Shown one piece after another: positions 26,238 through 34,692 of a DNA stretch of 36,654 bases. Below the pieces are notes generated by a model. It had not been told where the DNA came from. It did not search any database and saw only the letters and a list, made by a program, of their open reading frames with translations. Every line of letters starts with the position of its first letter. Position 1 is the first letter of the stretch. The position numbers were made by a program, and so were the translations under genes. Source of the stretch: Pseudomonas inefficax (GTDB lineage Bacteria; Pseudomonadota; Gammaproteobacteria; Pseudomonadales; Pseudomonadaceae); the NCBI RefSeq assembly GCF_900277125.1, contig NZ_OPYN01000102.1, positions 1 through 36,654 on the forward strand, given 5' to 3'.

Positions 26238-27164
26238 TCAGGATGGTTCCAAGGCCCGCTGTTCCTCGGCCACCACACGTTCGCACAACTCGGTGATCTG
26301 CTCGCGCATCCAGCGATTGGCTGGGTCCTGATCGGTGCTTTCGTGCCAGTACAGGTGTGTTTCCAGCGCAGGGACCTCCACCGGCAGTGGCTGGTAACGC
26401 AACTGATGGCGGCGGGCGAAGCGCTCGGGGACGGTCATCGCCATATCGGTCTGCTGCAACACCTGCGAAGCCATCAGGTAATGCTGCGAGCGCAAGGCAA
26501 CCTTGCGCTGCACGCCCATCTTGCCCAGGGCCAGGTCGACATAGCCCAGGCCGTTGCGGCGGCTGGAGATATGGATGTGGGTCATGCCCAGGTAGTTGTC
26601 GAGGGTCAGCTTGCTGTCGGCCAACGGGTGGCCCTGGCGCAGGGCGCAGACATAGCGGTCTTGCATCAGTTTGACGTGGCGTACCTGCGGGTCGGTGTTC
26701 AACGGTGCGTCGATGGCGAAGTCCAGGCGACCGGCGGCGAGTTCCTTGGTGGTCTCGCGGCGCTTGCACAAAAAGCTTTCGATCAGCACCGCCGGGGCCA
26801 GGCGGCGCAAGCGCTGGAACAGCGGCGGCAGGATCACCGCTTCGGTCAGGTCGGTCATGCTGATGCGGAAGGTCTTGTTGGCCTGTTGCGGGTTGAAGAT
26901 GCGGCTTTCCTGCACCGAGGTGCGCAGCAGGGCCAGGGCATTGCGCACCGGGCCGATGATGTTCTGCGCCATGGGCGTGGGCACCATGCCTTGCGCGGTA
27001 CGCACGAACAGCGGGTCATTGAATGTTTCGCGCAGCCGCGAGAGGGCGTTGGACACCGCCGGCTGGGTGATGCCGACGATCTGCCCGGCGCGGGTCAGGT
27101 TGGCTTCGGTGTAGATAGCATCGAACACGATGAACAGGTTGAGGTCGACCTTGCTGAGGTTCAT
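26238..27164 (-). CDS. LysR family transcriptional regulator (NodD/NahR-like subgroup)
   Basis: The 308-residue product starts MNLSKVDLNLFIVFDAIYTE, with ANLTRAGQIVGITQPAVSNA, LSRLRETFNDPLFVRTAQGM and PTPMAQNI, the helix-turn-helix of the NodD/LeuO/NahR-like LysR subgroup. The effector domain follows (KTFRISMTDLTEAVILPPLF, DFAIDAPLNTDPQVRHVKLM). It is divergent from the acyl-CoA dehydrogenase at 27305 with a clear LysR-type box between, so it probably controls that gene. The ligand is unknown and could be an acyl-CoA or carboxylic acid. Confidence 0.93.
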   Translation of the reverse strand: MNLSKVDLNLFIVFDAIYTEANLTRAGQIVGITQPAVSNALSRLRETFNDPLFVRTAQGMVPTPMAQNIIGPVRNALALLRTSVQESRIFNPQQANKTFRISMTDLTEAVILPPLFQRLRRLAPAVLIESFLCKRRETTKELAAGRLDFAIDAPLNTDPQVRHVKLMQDRYVCALRQGHPLADSKLTLDNYLGMTHIHISSRRNGLGYVDLALGKMGVQRKVALRSQHYLMASQVLQQTDMAMTVPERFARRHQLRYQPLPVEVPALETHLYWHESTDQDPANRWMREQITELCERVVAEEQRALEPS

Positions 27165-27196
27165 GGGCGCCGCTCTTTGTTGGAATTATGGGTTGA

Positions 27197-27213
27197 TCAT
27201 ATATCGCTTATGA
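27197..27213. promoter_or_regulatory. Candidate LysR box upstream of the acyl-CoA dehydrogenase
   Basis: TCATA (27197-27201) and TATGA (27209-27213) are perfect inverted arms around TATCGCT, satisfying the ATA-N7-TAT form of the LysR T-N11-A motif. It lies in the 140-nt divergent gap, 92 nt before the dehydrogenase ATG and 33 nt before the lysR ATG. Confidence 0.6.
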
Positions 27214-27304
27214 ATGTTTATACACGCGGAAAATAGACTAGGTGGATGGGGACATGCTGCTCTAGGCTCTGGCCCATGTACTCCGAACCGTGAAGGTAGC
27301 CCCG

Positions 27305-28534
27305 ATGGATTTCGCCTATTCGCCCAAGGTCCAGGCATTGCGTGAGCGCGTCAGCGCGTTCATGGACGCCTATGTCTACCCCGCCGAGGCGGTGTTCGAG
27401 CGCCAGGTCGCCGAGGGTGACCGCTGGCAGCCCACCGCGATCATGGAAGAGCTCAAGGCCAAGGCCCGCGCCGAAGGGCTGTGGAACCTGTTCCTGCCCG
27501 AATCGGAATACGGTGCCGGCCTGAGCAACCTGGAATACGCCCCGCTGGCGGAAATCATGGGCCGTTCGTTGCTCGGCCCGGAACCGTTCAACTGCTCGGC
27601 GCCGGACACCGGCAACATGGAAGTGCTGGTGCGCTATGGCAGCGAAGCGCAGAAGCGCCAGTGGCTGGAGCCGCTGCTGCGTGGCGAGATTCGTTCGGCG
27701 TTCGCCATGACCGAACCGGACGTGGCCTCCTCGGATGCCACCAACATGGCCGCCACTGCCGTGCGTGACGGTGACCAATGGGTAATCAACGGTCGCAAGT
27801 GGTGGACCTCCGGCGCTTGCGACCCGCGCTGCAAGGTGATGATCTTCATGGGCCTGTCCGACCCTGAAGGGCCACGCCACCAACAGCACTCGATGGTGCT
27901 GGTGCCCACCGATGCGCCTGGGGTGAAGATTGTCCGCCCGCTGCCGGTGTTCGGCTATGACGATGCTCCCCATGGCCACGCCGAGGTGCTCTTCGAGAAC
28001 GTGCGGGTGCCGTATGAGAACGTGATCCTCGGTGAGGGCCGTGGCTTCGAGATTGCCCAGGGGCGCCTTGGCCCCGGCCGCATCCATCACTGCATGCGCT
28101 CGATCGGCATGGCCGAGCGCGCGCTGGAACTGATGTGCAAGCGCTCGGTCGAGCGTACCGCCTTCGGCCGGCCACTGGCGCGTTTAGGCGGCAACGTCGA
28201 CAAGATCGCCGACTCGCGCATGGAGATCGACATGGCCCGGCTGCTGACGCTGAAAGCGGCCTACATGATGGACACGGTCGGCAACAAGGTCGCCCGCAGC
28301 GAGATTGCGCAGATCAAGGTAGTGGCGCCGAACGTGGCACTGAAGGTGATCGATCGGGCGATCCAGATTCATGGCGGGGCAGGGGTGAGTGGCGATTTCC
28401 CGCTGGCATACATGTATGCCATGCAGCGCACCTTGCGCCTGGCCGACGGGCCGGATGAAGTGCACCGGGCGGCGGTCGGCAAGTATGAGATTGGCAAGTA
28501 TGTGCCGGCGGAGATGATGCGCAGCGGGCGGTGA
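27305..28534 (+). CDS. Acyl-CoA dehydrogenase family protein (ACAD10/11-like)
   Basis: This cytosolic FAD enzyme dehydrogenates an acyl-CoA at C2-C3. The 409-residue product has the usual three-domain fold: an N-terminal helical part ([20 protein letters not shown]), the FAD-binding beta-domain with [19 protein letters not shown] and [13 protein letters not shown], and the C-terminal helices with [20 protein letters not shown] ending in [14 protein letters not shown]. The catalytic base position has Asp in ADGPDEVH rather than the Glu of medium-chain enzymes; this is the form seen in ACAD10/11 and some bacterial relatives. ATG 27305 has AAGG 7 nt upstream. Likely under control of the divergent LysR. 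Chain length is unknown. Confidence 0.93.
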   Translation: MDFAYSPKVQALRERVSAFMDAYVYPAEAVFERQVAEGDRWQPTAIMEELKAKARAEGLWNLFLPESEYGAGLSNLEYAPLAEIMGRSLLGPEPFNCSAPDTGNMEVLVRYGSEAQKRQWLEPLLRGEIRSAFAMTEPDVASSDATNMAATAVRDGDQWVINGRKWWTSGACDPRCKVMIFMGLSDPEGPRHQQHSMVLVPTDAPGVKIVRPLPVFGYDDAPHGHAEVLFENVRVPYENVILGEGRGFEIAQGRLGPGRIHHCMRSIGMAERALELMCKRSVERTAFGRPLARLGGNVDKIADSRMEIDMARLLTLKAAYMMDTVGNKVARSEIAQIKVVAPNVALKVIDRAIQIHGGAGVSGDFPLAYMYAMQRTLRLADGPDEVHRAAVGKYEIGKYVPAEMMRSGR

Positions 28535-28552
28535 TTTCACCGGCCTGTTCCA

Positions 28553-28836
28553 GCCTCTTCGCGGGCTTGCCCGCTCTCATGGAACTGCACATAACTCATT
28601 GAATTAGCAGGGACTCTGTGGGAGCGGCTTTAGCCGCGAACACCGGCGCAGCCGGTGCCATGCACCGCGTTGGATTCTTCGCGGCTAAAGCCGCTCCCAC
28701 AGGGTACGGGGATCGCTTGCGAGTTCAGTTTTCTGTGCGACAGCGCAGCCCAAAGGGCTGTGCAATCTCTCATAGGTACTGCGCCGCCTCCAAGCTGTGC
28801 GCAATACCTGTGGGAGCGGGCAAGCCCGCGAAGAGG
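28553..28836. repeat. Third nested REP cluster
   Basis: Outer copies (28553-28579 and 28810-28836) are inverted REPs of the GCCTCTTCGCGGGCTTGCCCGC type. Inside, arms 28617-28640 and 28678-28701 are a perfect inverted pair around a CACCGGC/GCCGGTG hairpin, almost the same element as at 11273-11361. The remaining part of the gap (28702-28809) shows no gene. Confidence 0.85.
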
Positions 28837-28867
28837 CCCTTGAAGGCTCACTGGTTCCTCTGGATGG

Positions 28868-29932
28868 TCAGACCCGCATCTGCGGGTCTTCCTCCTTCTC
28901 GCTGACTGAGCGATCGGCATTTGAAGGCTGTCTGGGTTGAGCACCCTTGATTTCTGACTTCTCCCCCCGCGTCTTGACCAGCGAAACCACCACCCCACCC
29001 AGCAACAACCCGAACGTCACCCCCAACGAAAGCAACGCCGGCACCTTGCCCACCATGCCGTGGTAGAAGATCTTGCAGCCGATGAAGATCAGCACCAGCG
29101 CCAGCGCGTACTTGAGATACACAAACCGGTGCATCAGCGCCGCCAGCGCAAAATACAGCGAGCGCAAGCCGAGGATGGCGAAGATGTTCGAGGTATAGAC
29201 GATGAACGGGTCCTGGGTGATGGCGAAGATCGCCGGCACGCTGTCGACGGCGAACACCAGGTCGGCCAGTTCGATCAGCACCAGAGCCATGAACAGCGGG
29301 GTGGCATGGCGTAGCGCCTTGTGCTGCCCGGGCGGGGTCTGGCGCACGAAGAAGTGCGAGCCGTGGATCTGCTCTGTGACCCGCATGTGCCGGCGCACGA
29401 ACTTCAGGATCGGGTTGTTGGCCAGGTCGGGATGGCTGTCTTCCTTCGACAGCGCCATCTTCACCCCGGTAAACAGCAGGAAAGCTCCGAAGACATACAG
29501 CACCCAGGCGAAATTCTGCACCAGCGCTGCGCCCACGCCGATCATGATCGCCCGCAGGAACACCACCCCAAGGATGCCCCAGAACAGCACACGGTGCTGG
29601 TAACGGCGGGGGATAGCGAAATAGCTGAAGATCATCGCCATGACGAACACATTGTCCATCGACAACGACTGCTCGACCAGGAACCCGGTGTAGAACTCCA
29701 GCGCCGACTGCGCGCCCAACTGGTACCAGACCCCGGCGCCGAACAGCACGCCGACGCTGAAATAGCCCGAATACAGCAGCAGGCTCTCGCGCATTTCGAT
29801 TTCCCGGTCGTGGCGGTGCAGCACGCCCAGGTCGAGTACCAGCAAACCGATGACGATGCCCATGAACAGCAGCCACAACCAGGCGCTGGTACCGAGGAAC
29901 GGGGTGGTGAGGAATGTCTGCAGAGCTGTCAT
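28868..29932 (-). CDS. TerC family integral membrane protein (Alx-like)
   Basis: The 354-residue product has about nine membrane helices and the two conserved acidic motifs of TerC/Alx proteins, FLVEQSLSMDNVFVMAMI and IELADLVFAVDSVPAIFAI. These proteins are thought to export or move divalent metal such as manganese and help metallate secreted enzymes; tellurite resistance is the original phenotype of one member. AAGGAGG sits 7 nt before ATG 29932; 28 earlier codons stay open but are non-hydrophobic. The tail is charged (EKSEIKGAQPRQPSNADRSV). A GACCCGCATCTGCGGGTC palindrome (28871-28888) overlaps its last codons. I did not see the yybP-ykoY manganese riboswitch upstream. Confidence 0.9.
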   Translation of the reverse strand: MTALQTFLTTPFLGTSAWLWLLFMGIVIGLLVLDLGVLHRHDREIEMRESLLLYSGYFSVGVLFGAGVWYQLGAQSALEFYTGFLVEQSLSMDNVFVMAMIFSYFAIPRRYQHRVLFWGILGVVFLRAIMIGVGAALVQNFAWVLYVFGAFLLFTGVKMALSKEDSHPDLANNPILKFVRRHMRVTEQIHGSHFFVRQTPPGQHKALRHATPLFMALVLIELADLVFAVDSVPAIFAITQDPFIVYTSNIFAILGLRSLYFALAALMHRFVYLKYALALVLIFIGCKIFYHGMVGKVPALLSLGVTFGLLLGGVVVSLVKTRGEKSEIKGAQPRQPSNADRSVSEKEEDPQMRV

Positions 29933-30116
29933 GAGCCCCTCCTTCAATGTCGACGTTGCATGGCAACAGTGATCCGACATGGCGGCCTGGCAGCCGTCAG
30001 AGGGGCCCGGTATCACATGGGCTTGAGCCTAGACCCGTTAGCCGGTGATGCCGAATGGGGAGCTGTTACATTTCTTTGCCAGGGCCGACCTCAAGCGGAG
30101 GTTCAGCGCGGTCGAC

Positions 30117-30232
30117 TGTGGGAGCGGCCTTGTGTCGCGAAAGGGGTGCGCAGCGCCCCCAGGATCTTCTTGTCACCGAAGAATTGCCGGGGCCGCCTTG
30201 CGGCCCTATCGCGACACAAGGCCGCTCCCACA
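30117..30232. repeat. Inverted REP pair downstream of the PstS-OmpA gene
   Basis: Arms 30117-30140 and 30209-30232 are inverted copies of TGTGGGAGCGGCCTTGTGTC-type REPs, with a less perfect inner part (GGGGTGCGCAGCGCCCCC and GGCCGCCTTGCGGCC as separate stems). It begins about 185 nt upstream of the TerC start and ends 22 nt after the next gene's stop. Confidence 0.88.
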
Positions 30233-30253
30233 GGGATATGTACTGCTTCAAGA

Positions 30254-31561
30254 TCAATAAACCCACACTTCGACCCGCCGGTTCCGCAACCGCCCTTGCT
30301 CCAGTTCGTTCCCTGCCACTGGCAGTTCATCCCCCATCCCGGTCACCTCCAGCACCTCCACGCCATCGCGCGCCAGCTCGCGGCGCACCGCCTGGGCCCG
30401 CAGGCGGGAGAGCAGGGCGGCGCGACCGGGCGTTTCCTTGGGGTCGCCAAAGCCCACCAGCACCACCTTGCGCTGCAGCTTGCCCGCTTGGCGCAGGTAG
30501 TCGGCAACCCGCTGCACATCGCGAAGGGCCTTGTTGTCGAGGCTGGCGCTGCCTTCCTGGAAACGGAAGTTAACGCTCAACCGCTGCGCCTGCTGGGCCA
30601 GGGTGCGATAGCGCGGCGGCATGTCGGCCTGGAGGGCTACAGGTTGGGCCTTGATCTGCTGCGAAACGAAACCCTGCTGGGCGACGATCGCCTGGCCCGC
30701 CGGGCTCTGGGTGAAATCGGCCAGCGCCTTGGCCTGGGGCTTGGAGTTGGCCGGCAGGTAGAAATACAGGCGCCGCGATAGCGGGTAATCCTCGCTTGCA
30801 ACCAGTGCACGCTCCGGCAGCATGGCCGACGCGTCACCCTCGGCCACTGCCAGCACCTTTGCCCCGTGCACCGCCGCCAGGCTGCTGAAGCCGATGGCCT
30901 GGCGGTCGGCCCCCACTCGCGCGGCCAGCTCGTCGCTGGACTCGAAGCGTTGGGCCTTGGACGACAGTTCGCCGTGCTGGGGTTCCAGCACCAGCGCCTT
31001 GAAGGTTTCAAAGGTGCCGGAGCGGTCGTCACGAGCGTAAAGGTGGATGGCCCCGCCGGAAACGCCCAATTGCTCCCAGCGCTGGATCTGCCCGGCAAAA
31101 ATCCGTGCCAGTTGCCCTGTGGTGAGCTGTGGCAGCGGGTTGTCGGGGTGAACGATGACCGCGACGCCGTCCAGGCCGATGACCTGTTCGGCGGCAGCGG
31201 CACGCAGGTCGCCCAAAGCCTGCAGCTGGCTTGCTTCGTTGTCGTTGATCGGCCGCGACGCGGCGGCAAGGTCGGCCTCGCCATGGCCCAGGGCGACGAA
31301 GCCGGTGCTGGAACCGTGGGCTGCGATGTCGATGCGCAAGGGTTGGCCGTGTGCATCGATAGCGGTGGTGACAGTCTCGTTGGCCCGCTTGCCCGGGTGT
31401 TGTTCGATAGCGGTGGCTTGCTGTGCGCGCAGTTGCCCTTGCACAAGCGCCGGCAGCAAGGCCGCGCCAATGGTGTTGGAGCCTTGCACGCGCAGGTGCG
31501 CGGGCTCGGCCAGGGTCGCCAGCGGCAGCAAGGTGAGCAGCAAGACAAGCAGGCGAGGCAT
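30254..31561 (-). CDS. PstS-like substrate-binding domain fused to an OmpA peptidoglycan-binding domain
   Basis: The 435-residue product has a signal peptide (MPRLLVLLLTLLPLATLA). Next comes a phosphate-type periplasmic binding domain (residues about 20-310) with VQGSNTIGAALLPAL, AAHGSSTGFVALGHGEADLA and the DDRSGTFETFKAL loop that in PstS contacts phosphate. A C-terminal OmpA-like domain (about 328-435) has VNFRFQEGSASLD, GFGDPKETPGRAALLSRLRA with the peptidoglycan-contacting D373 and R388, and NRRVEVWVY. The His usual in the OmpA GHTD motif is Phe here. It therefore probably binds an anion and the cell wall. No pst transport genes are adjacent, so it may be a sensor or periplasmic store. 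The ribosome site is weak. Confidence 0.85.
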   Translation of the reverse strand: MPRLLVLLLTLLPLATLAEPAHLRVQGSNTIGAALLPALVQGQLRAQQATAIEQHPGKRANETVTTAIDAHGQPLRIDIAAHGSSTGFVALGHGEADLAAASRPINDNEASQLQALGDLRAAAAEQVIGLDGVAVIVHPDNPLPQLTTGQLARIFAGQIQRWEQLGVSGGAIHLYARDDRSGTFETFKALVLEPQHGELSSKAQRFESSDELAARVGADRQAIGFSSLAAVHGAKVLAVAEGDASAMLPERALVASEDYPLSRRLYFYLPANSKPQAKALADFTQSPAGQAIVAQQGFVSQQIKAQPVALQADMPPRYRTLAQQAQRLSVNFRFQEGSASLDNKALRDVQRVADYLRQAGKLQRKVVLVGFGDPKETPGRAALLSRLRAQAVRRELARDGVEVLEVTGMGDELPVAGNELEQGRLRNRRVEVWVY

Positions 31562-31632
31562 GCCGGAAGGCCTATGGCATAGAGTTGGCCGGCAGATTAC
31601 GACAGTGGCGTGATGATAATGTGACACTCCAT

Positions 31633-31749
31633 GGGGCCGCTTTGCGGCCCATCGCAGGCAAGCCAGCTCCCACAGGGACCGTGTAAACCCAGAAGTTGCT
31701 CGATCCTTGTGGGAGCTGGCTTGCCTGCGATGGGCTGCATGGCAGCCCC
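31633..31749. repeat. Inverted REP pair, GGCAAGCCAGCTCCCACA type
   Basis: Arms 31633-31674 and 31708-31749 are inverted 42-nt copies with minor mismatches. They carry the core ATCGCAGGCAAGCC, the same type as the outer copies at 16684-16988. They lie between the ABC ATPase 3' end and the upstream region of the PstS-OmpA gene. Confidence 0.88.
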
Positions 31750-31795
31750 GTTTATGCTATCTGACAGGCTGCCCCGCAAAGCGCCCCCGGCGGTT

Positions 31796-32944
31796 TCAAT
31801 GCGCCCCGGCGGACTTGCTCAGGTCACTTTCTGCCCACTCGGTATAGATGCAGGCATCCGCCACCGCCCAGCGCACCTTCACGGTATCCCCCGGCTGCAT
31901 CGGCATGCCCGCCGCCGACAGCGCCTTCACCGTCAGTTCGGTACCGCCCGCGGTCAGCACATGGCAGGTCTGGCTCTCGCCCAGGAACAGTACCTCGCCA
32001 ACCTTGGCGCTGACTTCGTTCCAGCCCGCCGGCAGCGGCTCGCGCGCGGCCTGTTCGGCGGTCAGGGCCAGGGCCTTTTCCGGGCGTACCATGATCAGTG
32101 CATCCTGCGAGGCGGCAAGGCCCGGGGTCAGGCGGATGGCCACCGGCTGGCCCTCGAAGCTGCCGGCGCCATTGCTGCTGGCCTTGATCCGCAGGAAGTT
32201 GGAGTTGCCCAGGAACGAAGCGACAAAGGCATTCGGCGGGTTCTGGTACAGGTCGTAGCCGGTGCCCAGGCCGACGATCTTGCCATGGCTGAAGATGGCG
32301 ATGCGCTGGGACAGGCGCATGGCTTCTTCCTGGTCGTGGGTGACGTAGACGATGGTGATGCCCAGGCGCCGGTGCAACTGGCGCAATTCATCCTGCAGGT
32401 CTTCGCGCAGCTTCTTGTCCAGCGCGCCGAGCGGTTCGTCCATCAGCAGGATGCGTGGTTCGTACACCAGCGCTCGGGCAATCGCCACGCGCTGCTGCTG
32501 GCCTCCGGACATTTGCGACGGCTTGCGGTGGGCAAATTTCTCCAGTTGCACCAGCTTGAGCATGGCGTCGACGCGCTTGCTGGTTTCGCTGGCGCCGAGC
32601 TTGCGAATGGCCAGCGGGAAACCGATGTTGTCGCGCACGTTCAGGTGCGGGAACAGCGAATAGCGCTGGAACACCATGCCGATGTCGCGCTTGTGCGGCG
32701 GCACGTTGACCAGTGACTGGCCATCGACCAGGATCTCGCCGCTGCTCGGCGTTTCGAAGCCAGCCAGCATCGACAGGGTGGTGGACTTGCCCGAGCCGCT
32801 GGAGCCGAGGAAGGTCAGGAACTCGCCGTCCTGGATTTCCAGGTCGAGGTTATCCACGGCGGTGAAGTCGCCGTAGTGCTTGTTCAGGCCACGCAGGCTG
32901 ACCAGGGTCTTGCCGTGCGCGTTGTCTTTGATCACTGCACTCAT
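31796..32944 (-). CDS. Polyamine-type ABC transporter ATP-binding protein (PotA-like)
   Basis: This is the cytosolic ATPase of a spermidine/putrescine-type importer. The 382-residue product has Walker A GSSGSGKST (47-55), the signature MSGGQQQRVAIARAL, Walker B ILLMDEPLGALD and the switch His in VYVTHDQEEAM. The C-terminal 130 residues are a TOBE domain, as in PotA. ATG 32944 has GGAG upstream; an extra 47 codons upstream overlap the permease gene in another frame and are rejected. It is the last gene of the four-gene operon (binding protein, permease, permease, ATPase), separated from the preceding permease by 17 nt. Confidence 0.93.
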   Translation of the reverse strand: MSAVIKDNAHGKTLVSLRGLNKHYGDFTAVDNLDLEIQDGEFLTFLGSSGSGKSTTLSMLAGFETPSSGEILVDGQSLVNVPPHKRDIGMVFQRYSLFPHLNVRDNIGFPLAIRKLGASETSKRVDAMLKLVQLEKFAHRKPSQMSGGQQQRVAIARALVYEPRILLMDEPLGALDKKLREDLQDELRQLHRRLGITIVYVTHDQEEAMRLSQRIAIFSHGKIVGLGTGYDLYQNPPNAFVASFLGNSNFLRIKASSNGAGSFEGQPVAIRLTPGLAASQDALIMVRPEKALALTAEQAAREPLPAGWNEVSAKVGEVLFLGESQTCHVLTAGGTELTVKALSAAGMPMQPGDTVKVRWAVADACIYTEWAESDLSKSAGAH

Positions 32945-32961
32945 TGTTGTTTTCTCCGCGC

Positions 32962-33768
32962 TCAGGCGTTTTCGGTGCGCCGGCGCAAGGCGGCGGCAAT
33001 GAACATGACAAGCAGCGACAGGCCGATCAGCAAGGTCGAGGCCACGGCGATGACCGGGCTGAGGTCCTGGCGCAGGGTGGTCCACATCTTCACCGGCAAA
33101 GTCTGCAGGTCGGGGCTGGCCATCATCACGCTCAGCACCACTTCATCCCATGAAACCAGGAAGGCGAACAGGCCGCCGGCGATCATCCCCGGGCGGATCG
33201 CCGGGAAGGTCACCTTGAAGATCGCCTGCAGACGCGAGGCGCCGCAGATCACCGCGGCATCCTCGATCGACTGGTCGAACAGCTTCAGCGAGTTGATGAT
33301 CGAAATGATGGTGAAGGGCAGGGCGACGATCACGTGGCTGGCCACGAAGGCGAACAGCGTGCCGGTGTAGCCAAGTTTGAGGAACAGCGCGTACACCGCC
33401 ACGGCAATGATCACCAGCGGTACGATCATCGGCATGGTGAACAGCCCGTAAAGCAGCTCGCGGCCCGGGAAGCGGCCACGCACCAGGGCGAACGCGGTGG
33501 GTAGGCCAAGCAGCACGGCGGCGATGGTGGTCAGCACGGCCACCTTCAGGCTGGCCAGCGCGGCGTCCATCCACTCCGGGTTGGAGAAGAACTGGCCGTA
33601 CCACTTGAATGTCCAGCCCGGTGGCGGGAACACCAGCCACTGCGACGAGCCGAACGACAGCAACACGATGAACACCACTGGCAGCAGCAGGAAGGCCGCG
33701 ATGACCCCGGTGGTCAGGTACAGGCCCGTACGCAGCGGGCGGCCCATGGCATTGGGAGACAGGAGCAT
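32962..33768 (-). CDS. ABC transporter permease, PotC-like
   Basis: This is one of two inner-membrane permeases of the importer. The 268-residue product has about six helices and the EAA-type coupling loop with SIEDAAVICGASRLQAIFKV, where the G of CGAS is the conserved glycine. The N-terminus is MLLSPNAMGRPLRTGLYLTT. It starts 6 nt after the stop of the other permease, with GAGG upstream. Spacing and order are those of potABCD-type operons. The transport substrate cannot be told from the permease sequence. Confidence 0.92.
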   Translation of the reverse strand: MLLSPNAMGRPLRTGLYLTTGVIAAFLLLPVVFIVLLSFGSSQWLVFPPPGWTFKWYGQFFSNPEWMDAALASLKVAVLTTIAAVLLGLPTAFALVRGRFPGRELLYGLFTMPMIVPLVIIAVAVYALFLKLGYTGTLFAFVASHVIVALPFTIISIINSLKLFDQSIEDAAVICGASRLQAIFKVTFPAIRPGMIAGGLFAFLVSWDEVVLSVMMASPDLQTLPVKMWTTLRQDLSPVIAVASTLLIGLSLLVMFIAAALRRRTENA

Positions 33769-33774
33769 GGCGGT

Positions 33775-34692
33775 TTACCTCGCGTTGCCGACCGGGGATT
33801 CCGGTTGCAGCTTCAGGTACAGGTAGAAGAGCACCAGGGTGATCACCACCAGCAGTGCGGCGGCGGCACTGGCCAGGCCCCAGTTGAGGAACGACTGCAC
33901 CTGCTGGATGATGAATTCGGGCAGCATCATGTTTTGCGCGCCACCCAGCAGGGCCGGGGTGACGTAGTAACCGAGCGACATCACGAACACCATCAGTGCC
34001 CCGGAGAACAGCCCCGAACGGCACAGCGGCAGGAACACCTTCCAGAAATTGGTCCACGGGCTGGCGCCGCAGATCGAGCCGGCCTGCAGCACCATCGGGT
34101 CGATGGCGTGCATGGTCGCCTGCAGCGGCAGCACGATGAACGGGATCATGATGTAGCTCATGCCGATCACCACGCCGGTCAGGTTGTGCACCATTTCCAG
34201 CGGGGCATCGATGATGCCCATGGCCATCAACGCCTTGTTGATCACCCCCGAGCTCTGCAGCAGCACCAGCCACGAGTAGGTGCGCGCCAGCAGGCTGGTC
34301 CACATCGACAGCAGCACGATGTTCAGCAACCAGCGGCCCCAGCCCTTGGGCACCAGGGTAATTGCCCAGGCCAGCGGGAAGCCCAGCAGCACGCTGATCA
34401 GGGTGACCACGCCGGCCACCGAGAAGGTGTTGAACAGTACCCGCGCATAAGCCGAGTTGGCGAACAACTGCTCGTAGTTGCCCAGGCCCGGCGTTGGCTC
34501 CAGCACCCCGCGCAGCAGCAGGCCGGCCAGCGGGGCAAAGAAGAACAGGCCAAGGAACAGCAGGGCCGGTAGCAAATTGCGGCTGCCTTTCCAGCGCTGG
34601 CTCAGGCTGACGCGGCGGGGGGCCGTTCCCGGGGCACCGGTGCCCGTGGGGGCACCTTGCGCGTTATGCAGGGCGTTGATGGCGACTTTCAT
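33775..34692 (-). CDS. ABC transporter permease, PotB-like
   Basis: This is the other inner-membrane permease, 305 residues, beginning MKVAINALHNAQGAPTGTG with a long cytosolic N-terminal tail, then LLPALLFLGLFFFAPLAGLL as the first helix. The coupling loop is AIDPMVLQAGSICGASPWTN, with the conserved CGAS. I chose ATG 34692 because it overlaps the binding protein stop by four bases (ATGA); a GTG 4 codons upstream is less likely. The two permeases form the membrane channel with two copies of the ATPase. Confidence 0.92.
   Translation of the reverse strand: MKVAINALHNAQGAPTGTGAPGTAPRRVSLSQRWKGSRNLLPALLFLGLFFFAPLAGLLLRGVLEPTPGLGNYEQLFANSAYARVLFNTFSVAGVVTLISVLLGFPLAWAITLVPKGWGRWLLNIVLLSMWTSLLARTYSWLVLLQSSGVINKALMAMGIIDAPLEMVHNLTGVVIGMSYIMIPFIVLPLQATMHAIDPMVLQAGSICGASPWTNFWKVFLPLCRSGLFSGALMVFVMSLGYYVTPALLGGAQNMMLPEFIIQQVQSFLNWGLASAAAALLVVITLVLFYLYLKLQPESPVGNAR

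Noticed and set aside
29933..30060. yybP-ykoY manganese riboswitch upstream of the TerC gene
   Set aside because: I looked for the conserved GGGGAG and related loop motifs in the minus-strand leader and did not find a convincing set. A covariance-model search of this leader would settle it.
32944..33085. 47-codon N-terminal extension of the ABC ATPase
   Set aside because: It overlaps the upstream permease in another frame. The ATG at 32944 has GGAG upstream and matches the family start.
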